Assembly: GCF_000336555.1 (NCBI RefSeq)
Contig: NZ_KB375281.1
Span: 2,553,954-2,617,953 of the forward strand
From: Afipia clevelandensis ATCC 49720
GTDB taxonomy: Bacteria > Pseudomonadota > Alphaproteobacteria > Rhizobiales > Xanthobacteraceae
Direction of reading: 5' to 3'
DNA length: 64,000 nt
In this document: in pieces, positions 35,099 to 43,914 of the stretch
Layout: each line of letters starts with the position of its first letter
Numbering within the stretch: the first letter of the stretch is position 1
Position numbers and translations under genes: made by a program
Notes under the pieces: generated by a model
The model's database searches: none
The model's input: the letters and a program-made list of their open reading frames with translations, nothing else
Told to the model about the DNA's origin: nothing

Positions 35099-36196
35099 TT
35101 ACGGCACCAGTACGAAGAACAGATACACCGCGAAAATCAGCATGTGCACAAAGCCGAACAAAACGTTCGTGCGTCCCGTGCCGAAGGTCATCATGCTGAC
35201 CAGCAGCGTCATCGCAAGCAGCACCATGTCGCGAGGATCAAGCCCCAGGACAAGGGTTTCCTTGAGCGCATAGGCGGCAACGGCGACCACAGGCACCGTC
35301 AGGCCGATGGTTGCGAGCGAGGAGCCAAGCGCGAGGTTGATGCTCTTCTGAAGGTCGTTGTTACGCGCCGCGGCCAGCGCGGCAACGCTTTCCGGCATCA
35401 GTATCAGGAGCGCGACCACTACGCCGGCAAAGGCGGGAGGGGCACCGATAGCGGCAGCGCCTGCGTCCACGACCAGCGAGAATTTCTTCGCCAGCAGCAC
35501 CACGGCAACCAGCGAGACCAGCAGCAGCATCGTGCTCATGACCATCATGCGATTGGACGCGACGGCGTGATCGCCGCTGGCCGTGTCGTTGTCCACGATG
35601 AAATAGTCCCGATGCAGAACGGTCTGCGTGTAAACGAAGACGCCGTAGAGCAGCAGCGTCGCGACCCCGATGAAAATGAGCTGACTGGCGGCGAACACCG
35701 GGCCGGGCACGGTCGATGTGTAGTTCGGCAAGACCAGCGTAATGGTCGAGATCACGATCAGGACACAGAGATAGACCTTGACGCCGGTAACCTGGAATTC
35801 CTGCTCCCGGAAGCGCACGCCGCCGGCCAGAATAGCCCAGCCGATCAGGCCGTTGCAGACGATCATGACGACCGCGAAGACGGTGTCGCGGGCCAGAGTC
35901 GGCGCAGCCTTGTCGCCGAACATGATGCTTGCGATCATCGCGACCTCGATGATCGTCACCGAAAGGGTCAGAACCAGCGTTCCATAGGGCTCGCCCACCC
36001 TGTGAGCGATCACCTCGGCATGATGGACCGCCGCAAACACCGTTCCGAACAGAATGACGAGCAGCACGGCCGCGAAGGCATAGCCGCCTGCGGAATGGGT
36101 AAACCCGATGCCGGGGAGCAATGTGGACGCAAAAAGCAGAACGGCCAGCAAGGGGAAAACCCAGGCTGATCGCGGCATCTGTGTGTGTGCATTCAT
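35099..36196 (-). CDS. Cation/proton antiporter, ChaA/y4hA family
   Basis: Inner-membrane antiporter with about eleven helices, 365 residues. FGTVFAAVHHAEVIAHRVGEPYGTLVLTLSVTIIEVAMIASIMF contains the first acidic alpha-repeat (E of VGEPYGT and E of IIEVAMI), and the second repeat is MPESVAALAAARNNDLQKSINLALGSSLATIGLTVP, as in calcium/cation antiporters. The family moves Na+, K+ or Ca2+ against H+. It ends four bases from the convergent VWA stop. A single gene with its own promoter. Confidence 0.87.
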   Translation of the reverse strand: MNAHTQMPRSAWVFPLLAVLLFASTLLPGIGFTHSAGGYAFAAVLLVILFGTVFAAVHHAEVIAHRVGEPYGTLVLTLSVTIIEVAMIASIMFGDKAAPTLARDTVFAVVMIVCNGLIGWAILAGGVRFREQEFQVTGVKVYLCVLIVISTITLVLPNYTSTVPGPVFAASQLIFIGVATLLLYGVFVYTQTVLHRDYFIVDNDTASGDHAVASNRMMVMSTMLLLVSLVAVVLLAKKFSLVVDAGAAAIGAPPAFAGVVVALLILMPESVAALAAARNNDLQKSINLALGSSLATIGLTVPVVAVAAYALKETLVLGLDPRDMVLLAMTLLVSMMTFGTGRTNVLFGFVHMLIFAVYLFFVLVP

Positions 36197-36309
36197 GGAG
36201 CCGATATTACCGGCCCAATGAAAAAAGCCTAGTCAGGCTCCAGAAGATTTGCGCCGTCAGGCGAGATACCGTAACCAAAAAGAACTGTTTTGAGGAAGGA
36301 AACAAAAAA

Positions 36310-36696
36310 ATGTTCTCTCACGTCATGATCGGGACCAACGATCTCGACAAAGCGAAGGTCTTTTATGACACGCTTCTGGGCACGCTCGGAGTCCCGCCCG
36401 GGATGGTCGACCGGCACAGGGTTTTCTACCGCACCAAGACCGGGACCTTTGCAGTCTCGAAGCCGATCGACGGCAAGGTGGCCACACATGCCAACGGAGG
36501 CACCATCGGATTTGTTGCAACCTCGCCGGAGGCGGCGGACGCCTGGCATGCCGCCGGCATCGCCGGCGGCGGCACGACATGCGAGGACCCGCCCGGTATC
36601 CGGGGAATGGGGGACCTGAGAATGTACATCGCGTATCTGCGCGATCCGGACGGAAACAAGCTCTGCGCCATCTACCGGTTGCCGAAAGAAGCGTAA
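36310..36696 (+). CDS. VOC (glyoxalase-fold) family protein
   Basis: Compact 128-residue protein with the two beta-alpha-beta-beta-beta repeats of the vicinal oxygen chelate fold. The first opens MFSHVMIGTNDLDKAKVFYD, the second ends AYLRDPDGNKLCAIYR. A metal-binding His is likely His4; the usual last ligand Glu is replaced by Cys in the NKLCA subtype, so it may be metal-free or use another ligand set. GGAAGGA lies ten bases before the ATG. Family functions range from fosfomycin resistance to lactoylglutathione chemistry; none can be chosen. Confidence 0.88.
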   Translation: MFSHVMIGTNDLDKAKVFYDTLLGTLGVPPGMVDRHRVFYRTKTGTFAVSKPIDGKVATHANGGTIGFVATSPEAADAWHAAGIAGGGTTCEDPPGIRGMGDLRMYIAYLRDPDGNKLCAIYRLPKEA

Positions 36697-36700
36697 AAAA

Positions 36701-36729
36701 AAAGAGGCCGTGCTGGGCACGGCCTCTTT
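36701..36729. terminator. Bidirectional intrinsic terminator
   Basis: AAAGAGGCCGTGC pairs perfectly with GCACGGCCTCTTT around a TGG loop, with A-rich sequence before and T-rich after. It serves both the VOC gene (plus) and pntB (minus). Confidence 0.92.
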
Positions 36730-36755
36730 GCTTTTCTGACGATGTCGAAAATGTC

Positions 36756-38156
36756 CTACATCGCCTTGACGATGTTTTCGGTAACCTTCTTGGCGTCGCC
36801 GAGCAGCATCATGGTGTTGTCGCGATAGAACAGCGGGTTGTCGACGCCGGCATAGCCGGAGGCGAGCGACCGCTTCACGAACATCACGGTGCCGGCTTTC
36901 CAGACCTGCAGCACGGGCATGCCATAGATCGGCGACTTGGGATCTTCTTCCGCCGCCGGGTTGGTCACGTCGTTGGCGCCGATCACGAAGGCCACGTCTG
37001 CCTGCGCGAATTCCGAGTTGATGTCCTCCAGTTCGAACACCTCATCGTAAGGCACGTTGGCTTCGGCGAGCAGCACGTTCATGTGGCCGGGCATGCGGCC
37101 CGCCACCGGATGAATCGCGTACTTCACCTCGACGCCTTCCTTCTTCAGCGTGTCGGCCATTTCGCGAAGGGCATGCTGCGCCTGCGCCACCGCCATGCCG
37201 TAGCCCGGCACGATGATGACCTTCTGCGCGTTCTTCATGATGAAGGCCGCATCGTCCGCAGAGCCGAGTTTCACCGGTTTCACTTCGCCGGTGCCGGCCG
37301 CGGCAGGGCCGCCGCTGTCGCCGCCAAAGCCGCCGAGGATGACCGAGATGAAGGAGCGGTTCATCGCATGGCACATGATGTAGGACAGGATCGCGCCCGA
37401 CGAGCCCACCAGCGCGCCGGTGATGATCAGCGCCGAGTTGCCGAGCGTGAAACCGATGCCCGCCGCCGCCCAGCCCGAGTAGGAGTTCAGCATCGAAATC
37501 ACGACCGGCATGTCCGCGCCGCCGATCGGAATGATCAGCAACGCGCCGAGCACCAGCGCAATAATCGTGATCATCCAGAAGTCGAACGAACTCTGCGAGA
37601 CCACGAGGCCGTAGATGAAGAACACCAGCGCGAGGCCGAGCACGATGTTGATGATGTGACGCGCCGGCAGGATGATCGGCGCACCGCTCATGCGGCCCGA
37701 CAGCTTGAGGAACGCAATCACCGAGCCGGTGAAGGTCAGCGCGCCGATGGCGACGCCGAGCGACATTTCGACAAGGCTGGAGGCGTGGATGCTGCCGCGG
37801 GTGCCGATGTCGAACGCGGCGGGCGCATAGAAGGCGCCGGCCGCGACCAGCACCGCCGCCATGCCGACCAGCGAGTGGAAGGCTGCGACCAGTTCCGGCA
37901 TCGAGGTCATCGGCACCTTGCGGGCGATGACGGCGCCGATGCCGCCGCCGATGGCAATGCCGCCGATCACGAGAATCCAGCCGAGCGTGTCGGCTGGCGG
38001 ATGCGCCGCCAGCGTAGTGGCGATGGCGATGGTCATGCCGATCATGCCGAAGAAGTTGCCCTGGCGGGAAGACGCCGGGCTCGACAGGCCGCGCAGCGAG
38101 AGGATGAAGAGGACGCCTGCGACCAGATAGAGCAGCGCCGAAAGGTTCGCGTTCAT
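36756..38156 (-). CDS. pntB: NAD(P) transhydrogenase subunit beta
   Basis: Beta subunit of proton-translocating transhydrogenase, 466 residues, which uses the proton gradient to make NADPH from NADH. The first half is hydrophobic (about nine helices). The C-terminal NADP-binding domain has VIIVPGYGMAVAQAQHALREM (Rossmann-like), GRMPGHMNVLLAEANVPYD and DVAFVIGANDVTNPAAEEDPKSPIYGMPVL, all signature blocks. The start at 38156 gives the correct membrane topology; a longer frame upstream overlaps pntAB. Last of the operon, followed by a strong terminator. Confidence 0.97.
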   Translation of the reverse strand: MNANLSALLYLVAGVLFILSLRGLSSPASSRQGNFFGMIGMTIAIATTLAAHPPADTLGWILVIGGIAIGGGIGAVIARKVPMTSMPELVAAFHSLVGMAAVLVAAGAFYAPAAFDIGTRGSIHASSLVEMSLGVAIGALTFTGSVIAFLKLSGRMSGAPIILPARHIINIVLGLALVFFIYGLVVSQSSFDFWMITIIALVLGALLIIPIGGADMPVVISMLNSYSGWAAAGIGFTLGNSALIITGALVGSSGAILSYIMCHAMNRSFISVILGGFGGDSGGPAAAGTGEVKPVKLGSADDAAFIMKNAQKVIIVPGYGMAVAQAQHALREMADTLKKEGVEVKYAIHPVAGRMPGHMNVLLAEANVPYDEVFELEDINSEFAQADVAFVIGANDVTNPAAEEDPKSPIYGMPVLQVWKAGTVMFVKRSLASGYAGVDNPLFYRDNTMMLLGDAKKVTENIVKAM

Positions 38157-38169
38157 GTGCCCCGCCCCG

Positions 38170-38490
38170 TCACTTCTGCTTCTTCTTGTACATCGCCAGC
38201 ATCCGCTGGGTGACAAGGAAGCCGCCAAAGATGTTGATGCACGCAAAGATCAGCGCGACGAAGCCGAACGCCCGAGCCCAGAGCGGCCCCTGATCGTTGC
38301 CCACCAGCGCGACGCCGGTGGCCAGCAGCGCGCCGACCACGATCACCGACGAGATCGCGTTGGTGACCGACATCAGCGGCGTATGCAGCGCGGGCGTGAC
38401 CGACCACACCACGAAATAGCCCACGAACACCGCGAGCACGAAAATCGACAACCGGAAGACAAACGGGTCGACAGCCTCAATCCCATGCAT
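38170..38490 (-). CDS. pntAB: NAD(P) transhydrogenase subunit alpha part 2
   Basis: Small membrane subunit, 106 residues and about three helices ([61 protein letters not shown]). In E. coli this region is the C-terminal part of PntA; in alphaproteobacteria it is separate. The ATG at 38490 has AAGGAG eight bases upstream. It lies between pntAA and pntB with gaps of about 12 bp on either side. Confidence 0.95.
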   Translation of the reverse strand: MHGIEAVDPFVFRLSIFVLAVFVGYFVVWSVTPALHTPLMSVTNAISSVIVVGALLATGVALVGNDQGPLWARAFGFVALIFACINIFGGFLVTQRMLAMYKKKQK

Positions 38491-38501
38491 GTCGGCTCTC
38501 C

Positions 38502-39629
38502 TTATGCTTTCGGCTGGAAGTTCGGATGGATGACAGCGCCGTCTTTGGTCAGCGCGGTGGCCTTCACCAGTTCGTCGTCCCACTTCACCGCGAGCGACTT
38601 GGCGGCCTTGTCGTACAGCGTCTCGATGAACGAGAGCAGGTTGCGGGCATAAAGGCTCGAGGCCGAGGCCGCGACCTTGCCGGCAAGATTCGGAAAGCCG
38701 ACGATTTTGACGCCGTTGACCTCGACGAGCTCGCCGCTCTTGACGCCCTCGACGTTGCCGCCGCGCTCGACCGCGAGATCGACCAGCACGGAGCCGGGCT
38801 TCATCGAGGCGACCATGTCGGCCGAGACCAGCTTCGGCGCGGGGCGGCCCGGGATCAGCGCCGTGGTGATGACGATGTCCTGCTTCTTGATGTGTTCCGC
38901 CGTGAGCGCGGCCTGCTTGGCCTGATACTCTTTCGACATTTCCTTGGCATAACCACCGGCGGTCTGCGCGTTCTTGAACTCCTCGTCCTCAACTGCGAGG
39001 AATTTGGCGCCGAGCGATTCCACCTGCTCCTTGGTGGCCGGACGCACGTCGGTGGCGGTCACCACGGCGCCGAGACGGCGCGCGGTTGCAATGGCCTGAA
39101 GGCCGGCAACGCCGACGCCCATCACGAAGACCTTGGCCGCGGGCACGGTGCCTGCCGCGGTCATCATCATCGGGAAAGCGCGGCCGAAGGCTTCCGCGGA
39201 TTCGATCACGGCGCGGTAACCTGCGAGGTTGGCCTGAGAGGACAGCACGTCCATCACCTGCGCGCGGGTGATGCGCGGCATCAGTTCCATGGCGAAGGCA
39301 GAAACGCCGGCATCGGCCAGCGCCTTGAGAGCGGCTTCATTGCCGTAAGGGTCCATGATCGCGATGACCAGCGCACCCTTCTTGTACTTCGCGGCTTCCG
39401 AAACCTCGGGGCGCTTCACCTTGATGACAATGTCGGCATCCTTCACCGCGTCGGCGCTGACCACAGCGCCTGCAGCTTCATAGTCCGCATCGAGCATGCC
39501 GGACTTGAGGCCCGCGCCCGGCTCGATCGCAATGTCGATCCCGAGTGCCTTGAACTTCTTCACCGTGTCTGGCGTCGCCGCAACACGCGGCTCCGATCCG
39601 TCCACTTCCTTCGCTATCGCAATCTTCAT
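38502..39629 (-). CDS. pntAA: NAD(P) transhydrogenase subunit alpha part 1
   Basis: Soluble NAD(H)-binding domain I, 375 residues, similar in fold to alanine dehydrogenase. [26 protein letters not shown] opens the domain; [31 protein letters not shown] is the NAD fold with Gly-x-Gly-x-x-Gly; [38 protein letters not shown] is the mobile-loop region. GGGAGG precedes ATG 39629. The complete three-part transhydrogenase is encoded here, downstream of a tiny cytochrome oxidase subunit gene. Confidence 0.96.
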   Translation of the reverse strand: MKIAIAKEVDGSEPRVAATPDTVKKFKALGIDIAIEPGAGLKSGMLDADYEAAGAVVSADAVKDADIVIKVKRPEVSEAAKYKKGALVIAIMDPYGNEAALKALADAGVSAFAMELMPRITRAQVMDVLSSQANLAGYRAVIESAEAFGRAFPMMMTAAGTVPAAKVFVMGVGVAGLQAIATARRLGAVVTATDVRPATKEQVESLGAKFLAVEDEEFKNAQTAGGYAKEMSKEYQAKQAALTAEHIKKQDIVITTALIPGRPAPKLVSADMVASMKPGSVLVDLAVERGGNVEGVKSGELVEVNGVKIVGFPNLAGKVAASASSLYARNLLSFIETLYDKAAKSLAVKWDDELVKATALTKDGAVIHPNFQPKA

Positions 39630-39702
39630 GACGCCTCCCGCAGCCGTACGGCCACGCATGACTTAATCACCGGTCACGTTGCCGGTCCAACCGGATTTTC
39701 GA

Positions 39703-39855
39703 TTAGGTGAGAAAGATCGCCATCAGGGCGACGATGGCGATGACGGCGAGCGTGCCGTACTTCGTCAGCGCGAGGAAACCCTCGTAGGTCTGCTCGTGGG
39801 CCGGATAGTCCATTCCGTCCGCCTGCGTGTAGGCAACTTCGCTATGGTTCGCCAT
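39703..39855 (-). CDS. aa3-type cytochrome c oxidase subunit IV
   Basis: A 50-residue, single-helix protein: MANHSEVAYTQADGMDYPAHEQTYEGFLAL in front of a C-terminal membrane helix (YGTLAVIAIVALMAIFL). The YPAHEQTYEGF block is the signature of the bacterial aa3 oxidase subunit IV family, which binds at the edge of cytochrome aa3 with no redox centre. GGAGGGG precedes ATG 39855. It is 73 bp upstream of pntAA on the same strand, so it is probably the first gene of that operon. None of the main oxidase subunits are in the window. Confidence 0.88.
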   Translation of the reverse strand: MANHSEVAYTQADGMDYPAHEQTYEGFLALTKYGTLAVIAIVALMAIFLT

Positions 39856-40027
39856 TGATCCCCTCCAGCACCATATAAAAAGGTAGCGCGAGTTAGCCCA
39901 ATTGCGGCCCAAGGGCAACGTCACGGCTCCCCGATACCGCCGATTAAAACCACCGGCATGGAAGTCATGCAATGGTTTCGCGTGCGTTTTCCGCAATGCG
40001 GAATTAGGCAACCGTTTAAAACTGCCC

Positions 40028-41896
40028 CTATCCCATCGCCTCCAGTTCGGCGATCAGGCTCTCGATCACCGACAGGCCGCCGTCCCAGAACGCAGGGTCC
40101 TTCGCATCCAGTCCGAAGGGTTTGAGCAGTTCGGAATAATGTTTGGTGCCGCCAGCGGAGAGCATGTCGAGATAGCGGTCGGCAAATCCCTCCGATGCGT
40201 TCTCGTAGACCGCATACAGCGAATTCACCAGGCAGTCGCCGAAGGCATAGGCATAAACGTAGAACGGCGAATGGATGAAGTGCGGGATGTACATCCAGTA
40301 GGTTTCATAGCCCGGCTTGATCTCGATCGCGGGCCCGAGGCTTTCACGCTGCACACTGAGCCAGATTTCGCCGATCCGCTGCGCGGTCAGTTCGCCGTTG
40401 CGCCGCTCGGTATGGACCGCGCGCTCGAACGAGTAGAACGCGATCTGGCGCACCACCGTATTGATCATGTCCTCGACCTTGCCCGCGAGCAGCGCCTGAC
40501 GCTCCTTGGCGTTTTTGGTTTGCGCCAGAAGCCGTTTGAAGGTCAGCATCTCGCCGAACACGCTGGCGGTTTCCGCCAGCGTCAGCGGCGTCGGCGCCAT
40601 CAGCGCGCCCTGCTTTGCCGCGAGCACCTGATGCACGCCATGACCAAGTTCGTGCGCGAGCGTCATGACATCACGCGGCTTGCCCTGATAATTCATCAGC
40701 ACATAGGGATGGGCCGACGGCGTGGTCGGATGGGAGAACGCGCCCGGCGCCTTGCCGGGACGTACCGGCGCGTCGATCCAGCGATCCGTAAAGAACCGCT
40801 CGGCAATGCTCGCCATCTGCGGCGAGAAATCGCCATAGGCTTTCAGGATCGTGCTCCTGGCGTCGCCCCATTCGATCTGGCTCTTGGCCGCGAACGGCAG
40901 CGGCGCGTTACGGTCCCAGAACGGCAGCGACTTCTTTTTGAACCAGCGCGCCTTCATTTTGTAATAGCGATGGGACAGACGCGGGTAAGCCGCACGCACC
41001 GACGCCACCAGCGCATCGACAACTTCGCGCTCGACACGGTTGTTGAGATGGCGCGAGTCGGCGATGTCCTGGAAACCGCGCCAGCGGTCGGAAATTTCCT
41101 TGTCCTTGGCCAGTGTGTTGGTGATCAGCGCGAAGGTGCGCTCATTGGCCTTGAAGGTTTTCGCCAGCGCCTGCGCCGCGGCCTTGCGCTTCGAAGGCGT
41201 GCGGTCCTGCAGCAGCGTCAGGGTCGGCTCGATGGCGAGTTCCTTGCCCCCGACCTTGAAGCGCAGCGCTGAAATGGTCTGATCGAACTGCCTGTTCCAC
41301 GCGCCGTAGGCCGTTTGCGACTTTTCATGGAACAATTGCTCGACGCGATCCTCGAGCTGGTAGGGCTTATCCTTGCGCAGGTCCTCGATCCACGGCCGGT
41401 AATGACCGAGCGATGGCACGGCCATGGCGCGCTCGATCACGGCATCGTCGACTCGGTTGAGTTCGAGCGCAAAGAACAGCAGATGCGTCGAGGCAGCGGT
41501 GATCCGCTCGGACACGTCGCCATAGAATTTCGAGATTGCCGGATCGACGGTGTTGCCTGCATGGGCGAGCCCGGCAAAGGATGCGAGCCGCCCGGCGAGA
41601 TCGTCAATCGCTTCATAACTTCTGATAGCTTCCGCCAGCCATTCGCCGCCATCGGATTGCACAACCCGTTCGGCAATCTTGCCCTTGTAGGCATTCTCGA
41701 AGGCGATGCAGTCGGCGTCGAGCTTGTCGAGATCGCGCGCCACCTCCGGGGCATCGATCGCCGGATAGAGATCGGCGAGATTCCACTCGGGCAGCTTGCC
41801 GGCCTTCGGCGCAGCCTTTTTGGCGGAGGCCTTCGCCTTGGCCGCAGATGTGGGTTTTGCCGGAGATTTGCGGAGAGCCGAGGTGCGCGAAGCCAT
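40028..41896 (-). CDS. pepF: Oligoendopeptidase F (M3 family)
   Basis: Cytosolic zinc metallopeptidase, 622 residues, cleaving short peptides. The zinc motif HELGH (His415, Glu416, His419) is intact in TLAHELGHGVHQVLA. Upstream, AFSHPTTPSAHPYVLMNY and, downstream, the third ligand region FGEMLTFKRLL are typical of the M3B group. The N-terminus has a 30-residue Lys/Ala-rich tail (KAKASAKKAAPKAGK) before the catalytic fold begins at LPEWNLADLYP. It is divergent from the sigma-54 regulator gene; a CtrA box lies between them. Confidence 0.95.
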   Translation of the reverse strand: MASRTSALRKSPAKPTSAAKAKASAKKAAPKAGKLPEWNLADLYPAIDAPEVARDLDKLDADCIAFENAYKGKIAERVVQSDGGEWLAEAIRSYEAIDDLAGRLASFAGLAHAGNTVDPAISKFYGDVSERITAASTHLLFFALELNRVDDAVIERAMAVPSLGHYRPWIEDLRKDKPYQLEDRVEQLFHEKSQTAYGAWNRQFDQTISALRFKVGGKELAIEPTLTLLQDRTPSKRKAAAQALAKTFKANERTFALITNTLAKDKEISDRWRGFQDIADSRHLNNRVEREVVDALVASVRAAYPRLSHRYYKMKARWFKKKSLPFWDRNAPLPFAAKSQIEWGDARSTILKAYGDFSPQMASIAERFFTDRWIDAPVRPGKAPGAFSHPTTPSAHPYVLMNYQGKPRDVMTLAHELGHGVHQVLAAKQGALMAPTPLTLAETASVFGEMLTFKRLLAQTKNAKERQALLAGKVEDMINTVVRQIAFYSFERAVHTERRNGELTAQRIGEIWLSVQRESLGPAIEIKPGYETYWMYIPHFIHSPFYVYAYAFGDCLVNSLYAVYENASEGFADRYLDMLSAGGTKHYSELLKPFGLDAKDPAFWDGGLSVIESLIAELEAMG

Positions 41897-41967
41897 ATTT
41901 CAATCCGTGATGTTCAAGATCGTACAGGACGCGTGACGATTACAGTGGGTGTGGACAAAGCCAAATC

Positions 41968-41982
41968 TTAAGAGGTCGTTAA
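41968..41982. promoter_or_regulatory. Perfect CtrA box
   Basis: TTAA-GAGGTCG-TTAA matches the CtrA consensus TTAA-N7-TTAA at all eight positions. It is about 69 bp upstream of the sigma-54 response regulator start and 72 bp upstream of the divergent pepF. With the GC bias here, a chance match in intergenic DNA is unlikely. Confidence 0.6.
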
Positions 41983-42050
41983 TCTGCGTCGGCCAGAGTG
42001 CCCCGATTCGAGACATGTTGTTGAGATAGTCCAGAGTTGCGGGGAATGCC

Positions 42051-43565
42051 ATGGTTGCGACCATTCTGATTGCCGATGACGACGCCGTTCAGCGCCGCCT
42101 CGTCGAGAACATGGTGCAACGCTGCGGTTACGCCGCCGTGACGGTCGACAGCGGCGATGCCGCCCTTGCCCATCTGATTGATCCCGATACCGCCCCCGTC
42201 GATGCCCTGGTGCTGGATCTCGTGATGCCGGGCCTCGACGGTATGGGCGTGCTGGCCAAGATCCGCGATCTCGGCCTCGATCTTCCGGTGATCGTGCAGA
42301 CCGCCCATGGCGGAATCGACAATGTGGTGTCCGCGATGCGGGCCGGCGCGCATGATTTCGTGGTCAAGCCGGTCGGCATCGAACGGCTTCAGGTCTCATT
42401 GCGTAACGCGCTCAACGCCAGCGCGCTGAAGGGCGAGTTGCAGCGCATCCGCCATCGCCGGGAAGGCAAGCTGACCTTCGCCGACATCGTCACCCGCTCG
42501 GAGACGATGAACCACGTTATCGCGATGGGCAGGAAAGCCAGCGGGTCCACGATTCCGGTGCTGATCGAAGGCGAATCCGGCGTCGGCAAAGAACTGATCG
42601 CCCGCGCCATCCATGGCTCCAGCGAGCGCAGCGCAAAGCCGTTTGTCACGGTCAATTGCGGCGCGATTCCCGACAATCTGGTGGAGTCCATCCTGTTCGG
42701 CCATGAGAAGGGCGCGTTCACCGGCGCGACCGAACGCCACGCCGGCAAATTCGTTGAGGCCAATGGCGGCACGCTGTTTCTCGACGAGATCAGCGAATTG
42801 CCGCTCGCAGCCCAGGTGAAGCTGCTGCGCGCCCTGCAGCAGGGCGAGGTCGAAGCCGTCGGCGGCCGCAAGCCGGTCAAGGTCGATGTCCGCATTGTAT
42901 CCGCGACCAACCGCAACCTGCTCAATCAGGTGAAAGCCGGCGCCTTCCGCGAGGATTTGTTCTACCGGCTCCATGTGCTGCCGCTGACGATTCCGCCCCT
43001 GCGCACAAGGCGCGAGGACATCCCGCATCTGGTCCGGCATTTCATGGCGCGCATCGCCGCCGAGGAAAATCGGCCCGTTACCAGTGTCAGCGGCGATGCC
43101 ATGGCGCTGCTGGGACAACTGCCCTGGCCGGGCAATGTCCGCCAGCTTGAGAATGCGGTGTATCGCGCCGTGGTCATGAGCGACGGCGGCCAGCTCGGGC
43201 CGAATGATTTTCCGCAAGCCGGTCTTGGGGCGTCTGTCCCTGATACCGGCGCGGAGCCGATCATCCTCGACAGCCCGCCCTCATCCCCGGCAGACACGGT
43301 TTCAGGTATTGAAATACCGATTGCGCCGGCAGCGCCGCAGACGCTCCCGGTCTCGTCCTACGGCACCCTGATCATGGTTGGCGACACAGGCGATATGCGC
43401 ACGCTCGAGGAGATGGAAGCGGAAATCATCCGCTTCGCCATCACCCACTACCGCGGCCAGATGTCCGAAGTCGCACGCCGGCTCAAGATCGGCCGCTCAA
43501 CGCTCTACCGGAAACTGGACGAGGCGGCGGCCTCCGAACCGGAACCCAACGATCCCGCACGCTGA
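42051..43565 (+). CDS. NtrC-type sigma-54-dependent response regulator
   Basis: A 504-residue response regulator. The receiver (1-120) has phosphoacceptor Asp56 in LVLDLVMPGLDG and Lys in VVKPVGIE. The AAA+ domain has Walker A GESGVGKE (174-181), the sigma-54 contact loop GAFTGA (221-226) and LFLDEISELPLAAQ. The C-terminus is a Fis-type helix-turn-helix (EVARRLKIGRSTLYRKLDE). A Pro/Ala-rich linker (about 400-440) precedes it. No kinase gene is adjacent, so it is an orphan. A perfect CtrA box upstream suggests cell-cycle control; FlbD is a precedent for a CtrA-controlled sigma-54 regulator. Confidence 0.95.
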   Translation: MVATILIADDDAVQRRLVENMVQRCGYAAVTVDSGDAALAHLIDPDTAPVDALVLDLVMPGLDGMGVLAKIRDLGLDLPVIVQTAHGGIDNVVSAMRAGAHDFVVKPVGIERLQVSLRNALNASALKGELQRIRHRREGKLTFADIVTRSETMNHVIAMGRKASGSTIPVLIEGESGVGKELIARAIHGSSERSAKPFVTVNCGAIPDNLVESILFGHEKGAFTGATERHAGKFVEANGGTLFLDEISELPLAAQVKLLRALQQGEVEAVGGRKPVKVDVRIVSATNRNLLNQVKAGAFREDLFYRLHVLPLTIPPLRTRREDIPHLVRHFMARIAAEENRPVTSVSGDAMALLGQLPWPGNVRQLENAVYRAVVMSDGGQLGPNDFPQAGLGASVPDTGAEPIILDSPPSSPADTVSGIEIPIAPAAPQTLPVSSYGTLIMVGDTGDMRTLEEMEAEIIRFAITHYRGQMSEVARRLKIGRSTLYRKLDEAAASEPEPNDPAR

Positions 43566-43914
43566 CGACGCGAATCAAAGTCCAGCATGGAACGAATGCA
43601 CGGCTTTTTCGCTTCTGTTCTTGAACCGTTGCGGTCCGGTGACAGACAGAGGAAAAGAACGCGGCAATGCGCGCAAGCCGTTGCAAGGCATGCCGAATTG
43701 AAGTCACTTCGGTGCGATGACTTCGAGTTGATCCGGCGCTGTCTGGCCGCATCAAGCTCGTGCGTGTAGCGTCTCGCCGCGTTTTGAATGCGAGATTGCG
43801 TAAGCAACATCCGATCAAGCCGACGCTTTTTGTCGGGCGGTGACGGAAACCATCATGAACTGTTCCATGCCGGGGCAGGACCACCCGATGCGGGTGTGAA
43901 ATTGGGGTGCGAGA
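43566..43914. other. Intergenic region upstream of the L,D-transpeptidase
   Basis: About 350 bp, with scattered short open frames that lack coding features. A weak hairpin CCGAC-N7-GTCGG lies around 43820. I see no RNA gene or convincing promoter. Confidence 0.5.

Noticed and set aside
36579-38213. 544-residue plus-strand frame opposite pntB
   Set aside because: Antisense shadow with extreme His/Arg/Asp/Glu content; pntB is certain on the other strand.
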